Positions 38,858-46,283 of a DNA stretch of 64,000 nt are shown here, piece by piece; position 1 is the stretch's first letter, and each line of letters opens with the position of its first letter. The notes under the pieces were generated by a model. It ran no database searches. It saw only the letters and a program-made list of their open reading frames with translations, and had not been told where the DNA came from. The stretch comes from Streptomyces sp. HUAS 15-9 (GTDB taxonomy: Bacteria > Actinomycetota > Actinomycetes > Streptomycetales > Streptomycetaceae): positions 2,232,001-2,296,000 of the forward strand of contig NZ_CP106798.1 of the NCBI RefSeq assembly GCF_025642155.1. The letters run 5' to 3'. A program made the translations under genes and the position numbers.

Positions 38858-38995
38858 GGCCCAGGTCCCTCCCGTGTGGACAACCAGCGTACGTCCCCGC
38901 ACTGACACGGAGTGCTCGCCGGCTGACGAGGAGTGCACAGCGCAGCATGCCCCTCCCCGCCCCCGCTGTCACGACCCCCTCCGCGCCGGCCGAGG

Positions 38996-39346
38996 TCAGT
39001 TCGCTCCCGGCGCCTGTCCGTTGACGGTGTCCTCGGCGATGCGCTCGTGGTGTCTGATCACCTCGGCAATGATGAAATTGAGGAATTTCTCAGCAAAAGC
39101 CGGGTCCAGCTTGGCGTTCTCGGCGAGGGTGCGCAGCCGGTCGATCTGCCGTGCCTCGCGGGCGGGATCGGCGGGCGGCAGTTGGTGGACGGCCTTGAGC
39201 CGGCCGACCTGCTGGGTGCACTTGAAGCGCTCGGCGAGCATGTGGACGACGGCCGCGTCGATGTTGTCGATGCTGTCGCGCAGGCGGTCGAGTTCCTCAC
39301 GCACGGCGGGGTCGACGTCACCGGTACCGGTGTGGCTGGTGGTCAT
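38996..39346 (-). CDS. Chorismate mutase (AroQ class)
   Basis: A 116-residue all-helical AroQ-type enzyme converting chorismate to prephenate for phenylalanine and tyrosine synthesis. The N-terminal helix carries the active-site pattern RLRDSIDNIDAAVVHMLAERF followed by GRLKA, and later AREARQIDRLRTLAE. There is no signal peptide, so it is the cytoplasmic monofunctional type. The ATG at 39346 is preferred; a TTG three codons upstream is a less likely start. It is divergent from the HExxH zinc protein gene and lies on the same strand as the receiver gene. Confidence 0.93.
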   Translation of the reverse strand: MTTSHTGTGDVDPAVREELDRLRDSIDNIDAAVVHMLAERFKCTQQVGRLKAVHQLPPADPAREARQIDRLRTLAENAKLDPAFAEKFLNFIIAEVIRHHERIAEDTVNGQAPGAN

Positions 39347-39471
39347 GGGCGTCAACCCTAAGGGGCGGACCGGTTCTCGATCACTTGGCCGCCGGGCGAC
39401 CGGCTCGGCGTAAATCGGGGCGCACCCGCCTACAGTGGAGAGGAGTTCTGGGCGTCTTTGGGGGTCAGGGC

Positions 39472-40356
39472 GTGGCGAACGACGGACCGGTCGAGCACGG
39501 CTACCCGCATCTGGAGACGGTGCGGGCGGCCGTCACCGCGCTGTACCAGCGCCTCTCGTACGACACCATCCAGACCTTCTCGACCAGCGTGGCCCCCGCC
39601 GACGTGGCCTTCTGCGACACCGACGACCTGCATCTGGGCGCGCAGCGCGTGGCCCGCGAGATGATGCGGCACTTCCGGCTGCCGGATGCCCGGCTGATCG
39701 TCTGCTTCCGCGAGATGACCCATGCGGCGAACGTGGAACTCGCGGCGGGCCCGGAGTACTTCGTCGAACTGAACGACCGGTTCCGCACCCATCGCCGGGA
39801 CATCGGCGCGGCGCTCGCCCACGAGGTGATGCATGTCTATCTGCACCGTCTGGACCTGTCGTTCCCCGGCACCGCGCAGAACGAGATCCTCACGGACACG
39901 GCGACGACGTACCTGGGGGCGGGCTGGCTGCTGCTGGACGCGTACCGGGAGGACACGGTGTCGTCCCAGAAGCTCGGCTATCTCACCCCGGAGGAGTTCG
40001 GCTACGTCCTGGCGAAACGCTCCCTGGTCTTCGGCGAGGATCCCTCGGTGTGGTTCACCAGCCCGCAGGCCTACACGGCGTACACCAAGGGCATGGCCCA
40101 AGCCCGCCGTGACGAGCAGCAGCCCCCGCTGACCGCCGCCGGCTGGGCGGGCCGCCGCCGCTACGCCCGCGACCGTCGGCACGTCCACGGTCCGCAGCCC
40201 GGGGTCCCGTACACCTTCACCCCCGACGGGGCCGGCGGCCACCTCCGCGTCTCGTTCCCGTGCCCCACCTGCCACCAGCGGATCAGGGTGCCGGTACGGG
40301 GGCGCGTCCGCGCGCGGTGCGGGCTGTGCCGGACGGTGCTGGAGTGCGACACGTAG
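39472..40356 (+). CDS. Putative zinc metalloprotease-like protein with HExxH motif and C-terminal zinc ribbon
   Basis: A 294-residue protein without signal peptide. It carries HEVMHVYLHRL (117-127), a zincin HExxH motif with a further His, and downstream acidic residues (NEILTDTATTYLGAGW) that could supply a third ligand. The last 30 residues form a four-cysteine zinc ribbon, CPTC (264-267) and CGLC (283-286). The combination suggests a cytoplasmic zinc peptidase, or a peptidase-fold protein with a nucleic-acid or protein-binding ribbon. I do not recognise a named family. The GTG at 39472 has AGGGC close upstream. It is the last gene before the steroid cluster. Confidence 0.8.
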   Translation: MANDGPVEHGYPHLETVRAAVTALYQRLSYDTIQTFSTSVAPADVAFCDTDDLHLGAQRVAREMMRHFRLPDARLIVCFREMTHAANVELAAGPEYFVELNDRFRTHRRDIGAALAHEVMHVYLHRLDLSFPGTAQNEILTDTATTYLGAGWLLLDAYREDTVSSQKLGYLTPEEFGYVLAKRSLVFGEDPSVWFTSPQAYTAYTKGMAQARRDEQQPPLTAAGWAGRRRYARDRRHVHGPQPGVPYTFTPDGAGGHLRVSFPCPTCHQRIRVPVRGRVRARCGLCRTVLECDT

Positions 40357-40397
40357 GTTGTCGGCGCCGTCCGCTTACGCCCCCTGGAGCCGTCCGC

Positions 40398-41303
40398 CTA
40401 CGCCCCGTAGACCCGCCCGGGAACCTCCGCCTCCGCGAGCAGCTTGCTTGCCGTCTCCCCCGCCTCGGCCGGGGTCCACAGCGCGCCCTTGTCGGCGGTG
40501 GGTCCCGGCCGCCAGCCCTCCATGACGGTGATCCGGCCGCCCTCCGCCTCGAAGACCCGGCCGGTGACACCGGCGCTCGCGGCGGAGCCCAGCCAGACCA
40601 CCAGTGGTGACACGTTCGCGGGAGCCATGGCGTCGAAGCCGGAGTCGGGGGCCGTCATGGTCTCGGCGAAGGCGCGCTCGGTCATCCGGGTGCGGGCCGC
40701 GGGGGCGACGGCGTTGACCTGGACGCCGTACCGGGCGAGTTCGGCCGCCGCGACCAGGGTCAGCCCGACGATCCCGGCCTTCGCGGCGCTGTAGTTCCCC
40801 TGCCCGACGGAGCCGAGGAGTCCGGCGCCGCTGCTGGTGTTGACGATCCGGGCCACCGGTGTCCGGCCGGCCTTGGCCTCGGCCCGCCAGTGCGCGGCGG
40901 CGTGCTTGAGGGGCAGGAAGTGGCCTTTGAGGTGGACACGGAGCACGGCGTCCCAGTCGTCCTCGTCGAGGTTGACGAGCATGCGGTCGCGCAGGAAGCC
41001 GGCGTTGTTGACGAGCGTGTCGAGCCGGCCGTACGTCTCCAGGGCCGCCGCCACCAGGGATTCGGCCCCGGCGCTCGTGGCGATGTCGCCGCCGTGGGCG
41101 ACGGCCTCGCCGCCCGCCGCACGGATCTCCTCGACGACCCGGTGGGCCGGGCTGCCGGGCCCGGGTGCCCCGTCGAGCCCGACGCCCAGGTCGTTGACGA
41201 CGACCCGGGCGCCCTCCGTGGCGAACGCGAGCGCGTGGGCCCGGCCGAGCCCCCGCCCGGCGCCGGTGACGACGACGACCCGTCCCGCGCAGATTCCGCT
41301 CAT
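40398..41303 (-). CDS. Short-chain dehydrogenase of the steroid C/D-ring cluster (Rv3548c-like)
   Basis: A 301-residue SDR with the NAD(P) motif TGAGRGLG (13-20), NNAG, a Ser in NTSSGAG and the catalytic YSAAK. The long ARVVVNDLGVGLDG segment and C-terminal extension match the larger SDR type seen in beta-oxidation clusters. In Mycobacterium tuberculosis an SDR of this type (Rv3548c) occupies the same place beside a second SDR and opposite echA20. That similarity is recalled, not computed. Its Shine-Dalgarno GGAGGAG lies inside the end of the preceding SDR gene, one base after whose stop it begins, so the two are an operon. The substrate is unknown. Confidence 0.88.
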   Translation of the reverse strand: MSGICAGRVVVVTGAGRGLGRAHALAFATEGARVVVNDLGVGLDGAPGPGSPAHRVVEEIRAAGGEAVAHGGDIATSAGAESLVAAALETYGRLDTLVNNAGFLRDRMLVNLDEDDWDAVLRVHLKGHFLPLKHAAAHWRAEAKAGRTPVARIVNTSSGAGLLGSVGQGNYSAAKAGIVGLTLVAAAELARYGVQVNAVAPAARTRMTERAFAETMTAPDSGFDAMAPANVSPLVVWLGSAASAGVTGRVFEAEGGRITVMEGWRPGPTADKGALWTPAEAGETASKLLAEAEVPGRVYGA

Positions 41304-41304
41304 C

Positions 41305-42087
41305 TCACTCCTCCTTGTCGGCGGGCTTGTCGGCGGTCGCGGCGTCCAGGAAGGCGGGCCGCTCCCCTCCTCCGTGCACGAGCAGGCTCGCCCCGCTGAT
41401 GTACGCGGCCGCGTCGGAGGCGAGGAAGACGGCGGCCGCGCCGATGTCGGACGGAGCGGCCAGCCGTCCGAGGGGAACGGTGCCGGAGACCGCGGCGACG
41501 CCGTCCTCGCCGCCGTAGTGGAGGTGGGACAGTTCGGTGCGGACCATACCGACGACGAGGGTGTTGACGCGGACCTCCGGCGCCCACTCCACCGCCATGG
41601 AACGGGCCAGGTTCTCCAGCCCCGCCTTGGCAGCGCCGTAGGCCGCCGAGCCGGGCGAGGGGCGGCTGCCGCTGACGCTGCCGACCATCACGACCGAGCC
41701 CCGGGCCCGTCTCAGGTGCTCGTACGCCGCGAGGGAGGCCGTCAGCGGGGTGACGAGGTTCAGCTCGATCACCCGTACGTGTCGCTCGGCGTCCGCGTCG
41801 GCCAGCCGCCGGTACGGGGTACCGCCGGCGTTGTTGACGAGGACGTCGAGCCGGGGCAGCGCGTCGAAGAAAGCGTGTACGGCGGGCGCGTCGCGTAGGT
41901 CGAGGGGGGTGAACTCGACGCCGTCGAGGGTCACTTCGGGTGGTCTGCGGGCGCAGACGAGGACCCGGGCACCGGTCTGGGCGAAGGCCCTCGCGATCCC
42001 CGCGCCGACGCCCCGGGTGCCGCCCGTGACGACGACGGTTCTGTCGCGCGGCGAGTTGTCCACAGGCCTCCCGCTCGTGTTGTCCAC
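41305..42087 (-). CDS. Short-chain dehydrogenase of the steroid C/D-ring cluster (Rv3549c-like)
   Basis: A 260-residue SDR with TGGTRGVG cofactor motif, NNAGG, the serine strand VVMVGSVSGS and the catalytic YGAAK, and LNLVTPLTAS. Position and orientation match Rv3549c of the mycobacterial KstR2 regulon, divergent from echA20. The translation start is duplicated. GTG at 42087 and GTG at 42063 are each preceded by CGAGCGGGAGG, because a 24-bp block has been tandemly copied in frame; the longer form is given here. A KstR2-like operator lies about 50 bp upstream. Its oxidoreductase step in ring degradation is not established. Confidence 0.88.
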   Translation of the reverse strand: MDNTSGRPVDNSPRDRTVVVTGGTRGVGAGIARAFAQTGARVLVCARRPPEVTLDGVEFTPLDLRDAPAVHAFFDALPRLDVLVNNAGGTPYRRLADADAERHVRVIELNLVTPLTASLAAYEHLRRARGSVVMVGSVSGSRPSPGSAAYGAAKAGLENLARSMAVEWAPEVRVNTLVVGMVRTELSHLHYGGEDGVAAVSGTVPLGRLAAPSDIGAAAVFLASDAAAYISGASLLVHGGGERPAFLDAATADKPADKEE

Positions 42088-42134
42088 AGGGCCTCCCGCT
42101 CGTCCTCGCCGACTGCTAGCTTCGAAGCCTCACA

Positions 42135-42153
42135 CCTAACAAATGTTTGGTGG
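42135..42153. promoter_or_regulatory. KstR2-like operator between the SDR pair and echA20-ipdABC
   Basis: CCTAACAAATGTTTGGTGG contains AACAAATGTTTGGT, matching 12 of 14 positions of the published KstR2 motif AnCAAGnnCTTGnT as I remember it. It is almost identical to the second site at 48931-48951 read on the other strand. Confidence 0.75.
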
Positions 42154-42188
42154 AAAGGCAGCTGAGTGCGAAGGTAGCTGATGCGTCC

Positions 42189-42932
42189 ATGGGTGTCTCC
42201 ACCTCGTCCCCGGAAAAGGGGATTTCGCTCGTCACGGTCGACTTCCCACCGGTGAACGCGCTGCCGGTGGCCGGATGGTCCGCCCTGGCCGAGGCCGTGC
42301 GCGCGGCGGGCCGTGACCCGGAGGTCCGGTGCGTCGTGCTGGCCGCCGAGGGGCGGGGCTTCAACGGGGGCGTGGACATCAAGGAGATACAGGCGGACGG
42401 GCAGGCGGCGCTGATCGGCGCCAACCAGGGCTGCGCGGAGGCTTTCGCGGCGGTCTACGAGTGCGAGACGCCCGTGGTCGCGGCGGTGCAGGGGTTCTGT
42501 CTGGGCGGCGGGATAGGCCTGGTGGGGAACGCGGACGCGATCGTGGCGAGCGACGACGCCACGTTCGGGCTGCCCGAGCTGGACCGGGGTGCGCTCGGTG
42601 CCGCCACGCATCTGGCCCGGCTGGTCCCACAGCATCTGATGCGTGCGCTGTACTACACCTCGCGCACGGCGAGCGCGGCCGAGCTGCATGCGCACGGCTC
42701 GGTGTGGCGGGTGGTGCCGCGCGAGGGCTTACGGGCGGCCGCGCTGGAGCTGGCGCGGGAGATCGCCGCCAAGGACGGGCGGCTGCTGCGCATGGCCAAG
42801 GCGGCCATCAACGGGATCGACCCCGTCGACGTGCGCCGCAGCTACCGCTTCGAACAGGGCTTCACCTTCGAGGCCAACCTCAGCGGGCTGGCCGACCGGG
42901 TCCGGGACACGTTCGGGAAGGAGGGCGCCTAG
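42189..42932 (+). CDS. echA20: Steroid D-ring cleaving crotonase-fold hydrolase EchA20
   Basis: In mycobacteria EchA20 hydrolytically opens ring D of the methylindane-dione CoA intermediate from steroid breakdown. The 247-residue protein has the crotonase pattern AAEGRGFNGGVDIKE (52-66), GFCLGGGIGLVGNADAIVA and FGLPELDRGALGAATHL, which matches my memory of the mycobacterial enzyme closely, including total length. The ATG at 42189 is chosen because MGVSTSSPEKGISLVTVDFPPVNAL-type starts align; a GTG at 42150 lies within the operator. The weak AAGG site is 15 bases away. It is the first gene of a tightly packed four-gene operon. Confidence 0.9.
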   Translation: MGVSTSSPEKGISLVTVDFPPVNALPVAGWSALAEAVRAAGRDPEVRCVVLAAEGRGFNGGVDIKEIQADGQAALIGANQGCAEAFAAVYECETPVVAAVQGFCLGGGIGLVGNADAIVASDDATFGLPELDRGALGAATHLARLVPQHLMRALYYTSRTASAAELHAHGSVWRVVPREGLRAAALELAREIAAKDGRLLRMAKAAINGIDPVDVRRSYRFEQGFTFEANLSGLADRVRDTFGKEGA

Positions 42933-43784
42933 GTGGGCGACAAGACGATGACCGCCGACGAGGTGATCTCCCGCCTGGAGAGCGGCATGACCCTCGGCAT
43001 CGGCGGCTGGGGGTCACGGCGCAAGCCGATGGCCCTGGTCAGAGCTCTGCTCCGAGCCGGGATCGGCGATCTCACCGTCGTGTCGTACGGTGGCCCGGAC
43101 GTCGGCGCGCTGGCGGCGGCCGGTCGCGTGCGCAAGCTGGTGACGGCCTTCGTCACCCTCGACTCGATCCCGCTCGAACCGCACTACCGCGCGGCGCGCG
43201 AGCGCGGGGCATTCGAGCTGATGGAGGTCGACGAGGGGATGTTCATGTGGGGGCTGCGGGCGGCGGCGAACCGGCTGCCCTTCCTTCCGGTGCGGGCGGG
43301 GATCGGCTCCGATGTGATGCGGGTCAACCCCGGCCTGCGGACGGTCACTTCGCCGTACGACGACGGGGAGACGTTCGTGGCGATGCCCGCCCTGCGGCTG
43401 GATGCGGCCCTGGTGCATGTCAACCGCGCCGACCGGCTGGGCAACGGGCAGTACCTGGGCCCGGATCCGTACTTCGACGACCTGTTCTGCGAGGCGGCGA
43501 CGGCGGCCTACGTCTCGTGCGAACGGATCGTGGACACGGCCGAGTTGACGAAGGAGGCGGCCCCGCAGTCATTGCTGATCAGGCGGCACACGGTGACGGG
43601 CGTGGTGGAGGCGCCGAACGGTGCGCACTTCACTTCGTGCGCACCCGACTACGACAGGGACGAGGGCTTCCAGAAGGAGTACGCGTCCACTCCGTGGCCG
43701 GAGTTCGCCGAGCGGTTCCTCGGCGGGGACGAGCAGGCCTACCAAGCGGCGGTGCGGAACTGGCGGAGGGAGCAGGAGCGATGA
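42933..43784 (+). CDS. ipdA: Cholesterol ring-cleaving hydrolase subunit IpdA
   Basis: IpdAB is a CoA-transferase-fold enzyme that hydrolyses steroid ring C in the COCHEA-CoA intermediate. The 283-residue subunit has LESGMTLGIGGWGSRRKPMA, VVSYGGPDVG, LPFLPVRAGIGSD, the ALVHVNRADRLGN segment and DPYFDDLFCEAA. I recognise these as conserved with mycobacterial IpdA, distinguishing it from ordinary 3-oxoacid CoA-transferases. The GTG start follows the echA20 stop directly, with GGAAGGAGG inside the echA20 end. It overlaps ipdB by four bases (ATGA), consistent with a stoichiometric heteromer. Confidence 0.92.
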   Translation: MGDKTMTADEVISRLESGMTLGIGGWGSRRKPMALVRALLRAGIGDLTVVSYGGPDVGALAAAGRVRKLVTAFVTLDSIPLEPHYRAARERGAFELMEVDEGMFMWGLRAAANRLPFLPVRAGIGSDVMRVNPGLRTVTSPYDDGETFVAMPALRLDAALVHVNRADRLGNGQYLGPDPYFDDLFCEAATAAYVSCERIVDTAELTKEAAPQSLLIRRHTVTGVVEAPNGAHFTSCAPDYDRDEGFQKEYASTPWPEFAERFLGGDEQAYQAAVRNWRREQER

Positions 43785-44521
43785 GTGCGACCCGTGCCGA
43801 GTACTGCGTGATCGCCTGCGCCGAGGCCTGGCGCGGCTCGGGTGAGATCCTGGCGAGTCCGATGGGCGTGATCCCCTCGCTGGGGGCGCGGCTCGCCCGG
43901 CTGACCTTCGCGCCGGACCTGCTGCTGACCGACGGCGAGGCGACGCTCGTCCGCCCGGACGGGACACCCGAGGGCTGGCTGCCGTACCGGCAGCATCTGG
44001 CCCTGGTGGCCGGCGGGCGGCGGCACGTGATGATGGGCGCGAGCCAGATCGACCGGTTCGGCAACCAGAACATCTCGTGCATCGGCGACTGGGCGCGGCC
44101 CGCGCGGCAGCTGCTCGGCGTGCGCGGCGCTCCGCTCAACACGCTGAACAACCCGACGAGTTACTGGATCCCGAGACACTCCCGGCGGGTCTTCGTGGAG
44201 AAGGTCGACATGGTGTGCGGGGTGGGGTACGACCGTGCCGCCGAGCACCCCGGCACGGCCCGCCATCACCGCATCGCGTGCGTCGTCTCCGACCTCGGCG
44301 TCTTCGACTTCGCCACGCCCGACCACGGCATGCGGCTGGCCTCGCTGCATCCGGGGGTGGACGTCGAACAGGTGCGGGAGGCGACGGACTTCGCGCTCGC
44401 CGTCCCGGACGAGGTGCCGTACACCCGGGAGCCCACCGAGGGGGAGCTACGGCTCATCCGGGACGTGCTCGACCCTGGCGGCGCCCGCGCGCGCGAGGTG
44501 CCGGAGAGGGTGAGGGGCTGA
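43781..44521 (+). CDS. ipdB: Cholesterol ring-cleaving hydrolase subunit IpdB
   Basis: The partner of IpdA. The 246-residue protein begins MSATRAEYCVIACAEAWRGS and contains ASPMGVIPSLGARLARL, MMGASQIDRFGNQNISCIG and RRVFVEKVDMVCGVGYD. These form the beta-subunit CoA-transferase fold, with the glutamate of the GEIL segment replacing the usual transferase catalytic context. Order and spacing (ATGA overlap with ipdA; TGATG overlap with ipdC) are those of the mycobacterial operon. It acts in the cytoplasm. Confidence 0.92.
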   Translation: MSATRAEYCVIACAEAWRGSGEILASPMGVIPSLGARLARLTFAPDLLLTDGEATLVRPDGTPEGWLPYRQHLALVAGGRRHVMMGASQIDRFGNQNISCIGDWARPARQLLGVRGAPLNTLNNPTSYWIPRHSRRVFVEKVDMVCGVGYDRAAEHPGTARHHRIACVVSDLGVFDFATPDHGMRLASLHPGVDVEQVREATDFALAVPDEVPYTREPTEGELRLIRDVLDPGGARAREVPERVRG

Positions 44522-45585
44522 TGGAGACCGCGTTCACCCGGCTGGTCGGGGTCCGGCATCCGGTCGTGCAGACGGGGATGGGCTGGGTGGCGGGCCCCCG
44601 GCTGGTCTCGGCGGCGGCGAACGCGGGCGCGCTGGGCATCCTGGCATCGGCGACGATGACGCTGGATCAGCTGCGCGGGGCGATACGCGAGGTCAGGTCG
44701 CGGACGGACGCGCCGTTCGGGGTGAACCTCCGGGCGGACGCGGGCGACGCCGGCGACCGGGTGCGCCTGATCATCGACGAGGGGGTGCGGGTGGCGTCCT
44801 TCGCGCTCGCGCCCTCCCGTGAGCTGATCGCCGAGCTCAAGGAGGCAGGGGTCGTCGTGATCCCGTCCGTGGGGGCGCGGCGGCACGCGGAGAAGATCGC
44901 AGCGTGGGGCGCGGACGCGGTGATCGTGCAGGGCGGTGAGGGGGGCGGGCACACCGGCGAGGTGGCGACGACCGTGCTGCTGCCGCAGGTGGTGGACGCA
45001 GTGCGGATACCCGTGGTGGCGGCCGGCGGCTTCTTCGACGGCCGGGGTCTGGTCGCGGCGCTCGCATACGGGGCGGCGGGGGTCGCGATGGGGACGCGGT
45101 TCCTGCTCACCTCGGACTCGACGGTGCCGGACGCGGTGAAGGCCAGGTATCTGGCGGCGACGGTCCGGGACGTCACCGTCACCACGGCGGTCGACGGCCT
45201 GCCGCACCGCATGCTGCGCACGGATCTGGTGGACTCCCTGGAGCGCTCCGGCCGCACACGGGCGCTGTTCCAGGCGGTCCGCCGGGCGGCCGGGTTCCGG
45301 AGGCTTTCGGGTCTCACCTGGCGGCGGATGGTCCGCGACGGGCTCGCTCTGAAGCACGGCAAGGAGTTGTCCTGGAGTCAGGTGCTGCTGGCCGCGAACA
45401 CGCCGATGCTGCTGAAGTCCGCGATGGTGGACGGCCGTACGGACCTCGGGGTGATGGCGTCCGGGCAGGTCGCCGGGGTGATCGAGGACCTGCCGTCGTG
45501 CGCCGAGCTGGTGGAGAGGGTGATGTCCGAGGCCGGGGAAATCATCGGCGAGCTGCCGGGGGCGGGTGCTTCAATGCGCGGATGA
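44521..45585 (+). CDS. ipdC: Nitronate-monooxygenase-like flavoprotein IpdC
   Basis: IpdC-type proteins are FMN/FAD TIM-barrel enzymes proposed to act on the ring C/D CoA intermediate before EchA20. The 354-residue protein has the NMO-family motifs QTGMGWVAGPRLVSAAANAGALG, VVVIPSVGARRHAEK, VQGGEGGGHTGE and VVAAGGFFDGRGL with AMGTRFLLTSDS. Its C-terminal region (ANTPMLLKSAMVDGRTD) is shared with mycobacterial IpdC by memory, and length agrees. Its start overlaps the ipdB stop by one base and its stop overlaps the start of a SIMPL gene, so it lies inside one translational unit. Confidence 0.9.
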   Translation: METAFTRLVGVRHPVVQTGMGWVAGPRLVSAAANAGALGILASATMTLDQLRGAIREVRSRTDAPFGVNLRADAGDAGDRVRLIIDEGVRVASFALAPSRELIAELKEAGVVVIPSVGARRHAEKIAAWGADAVIVQGGEGGGHTGEVATTVLLPQVVDAVRIPVVAAGGFFDGRGLVAALAYGAAGVAMGTRFLLTSDSTVPDAVKARYLAATVRDVTVTTAVDGLPHRMLRTDLVDSLERSGRTRALFQAVRRAAGFRRLSGLTWRRMVRDGLALKHGKELSWSQVLLAANTPMLLKSAMVDGRTDLGVMASGQVAGVIEDLPSCAELVERVMSEAGEIIGELPGAGASMRG

Positions 45586-46223
45586 CGGAGACGATCGACA
45601 GACCGTGGGGCATCAGTGTGTTCGGCGCGGGCAGTGTGCGGGCCGAACCCCAGCTGGCCCGGGTGAAGCTGACGGTGGATGTGCTGGAACCCGCACCGGA
45701 CGATTCGTTCCAGAAGGCGGGTGCGGCGGTGGCGCGGCTGCGTGAGGTGCTGCGCGCGCATGGCATAGCGGATGCGGCGGTGTCGGGATCGCGGCTCAAG
45801 CTCAGCTCGGAGTACGACGGGTACGGCGGCGACCGGAAGTTTCTCGGATATCGCTGCCAGGCCTCGTACTCCATCGAGACCGAGGCGCTCGACGTGTTGC
45901 AGCAGCTGATCGTGGACGCGGTCGACGCGGGTGCGCACCGGGTCGACCACGTGGAGTTCGACGTGCGCGACAAGCCGGCGCTGCGGGACGAGGCGCGGCG
46001 CAAGGCGGTTGCGGCCGCGCGCCGCAAGGCCGAGGTGTACACGGAAGCGGCGGGCGTGCCGCTCGGCACGGTGCTGCACATCAAGGACGTGGACGCGGAT
46101 TCGTTGGGGTACGGCCGGTACCAAGGTCATGGCGGTGGTGGCGGCAGCTCGGCCGGCGATCTGGCGCCGGGCATGGTGGAGGTGTCGGCGGGCGTCCTGC
46201 TGGGCTTCTCCCTCGGCCGCTGA
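45582..46223 (+). CDS. SIMPL-domain (DUF541) protein coupled to ipdC
   Basis: A 213-residue cytoplasmic-looking SIMPL protein. It begins DRPWGISVFGAGSVRAEPQLARVKLTV, has a YRCQASYSIETEAL strand, the helix ARRKAVAAARRKAEVYTEAAG and a glycine-rich segment near the C-terminus (GHGGGGGSSAG). Its ATG overlaps the ipdC stop (ATGA), which makes it the fifth cistron of the echA20-ipdABC operon. I do not recall SIMPL genes in the mycobacterial cluster. Its role is unknown; coupling suggests it is wanted together with the ring-cleavage enzymes. A terminator follows directly. Confidence 0.85.
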   Translation: MTETIDRPWGISVFGAGSVRAEPQLARVKLTVDVLEPAPDDSFQKAGAAVARLREVLRAHGIADAAVSGSRLKLSSEYDGYGGDRKFLGYRCQASYSIETEALDVLQQLIVDAVDAGAHRVDHVEFDVRDKPALRDEARRKAVAAARRKAEVYTEAAGVPLGTVLHIKDVDADSLGYGRYQGHGGGGGSSAGDLAPGMVEVSAGVLLGFSLGR

Positions 46224-46244
46224 CGCACGGCGTCCGGAGCCTTC

Positions 46245-46283
46245 CGGATCTGACGGGCCGGTGCCGTCGGCCCGTCAGATCCG
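46245..46283. terminator. Bidirectional terminator overlapping the fadA6 stop codon
   Basis: CGGATCTGACGGGCCG (46245-46260) and CGGCCCGTCAGATCCG (46268-46283) form a perfect 16-bp stem with a seven-base loop. The right arm includes the last codons of the thiolase gene. It separates two convergent operons. Confidence 0.9.

Noticed and set aside
43781..44521. IpdAB as a generic 3-oxoacid (succinyl-CoA) transferase
   Set aside because: Segments such as GWGSRRKPMA and MGASQIDRFGNQNIS, together with echA20 and ipdC neighbours, fit the ring-hydrolase pair better than SCOT-type enzymes.
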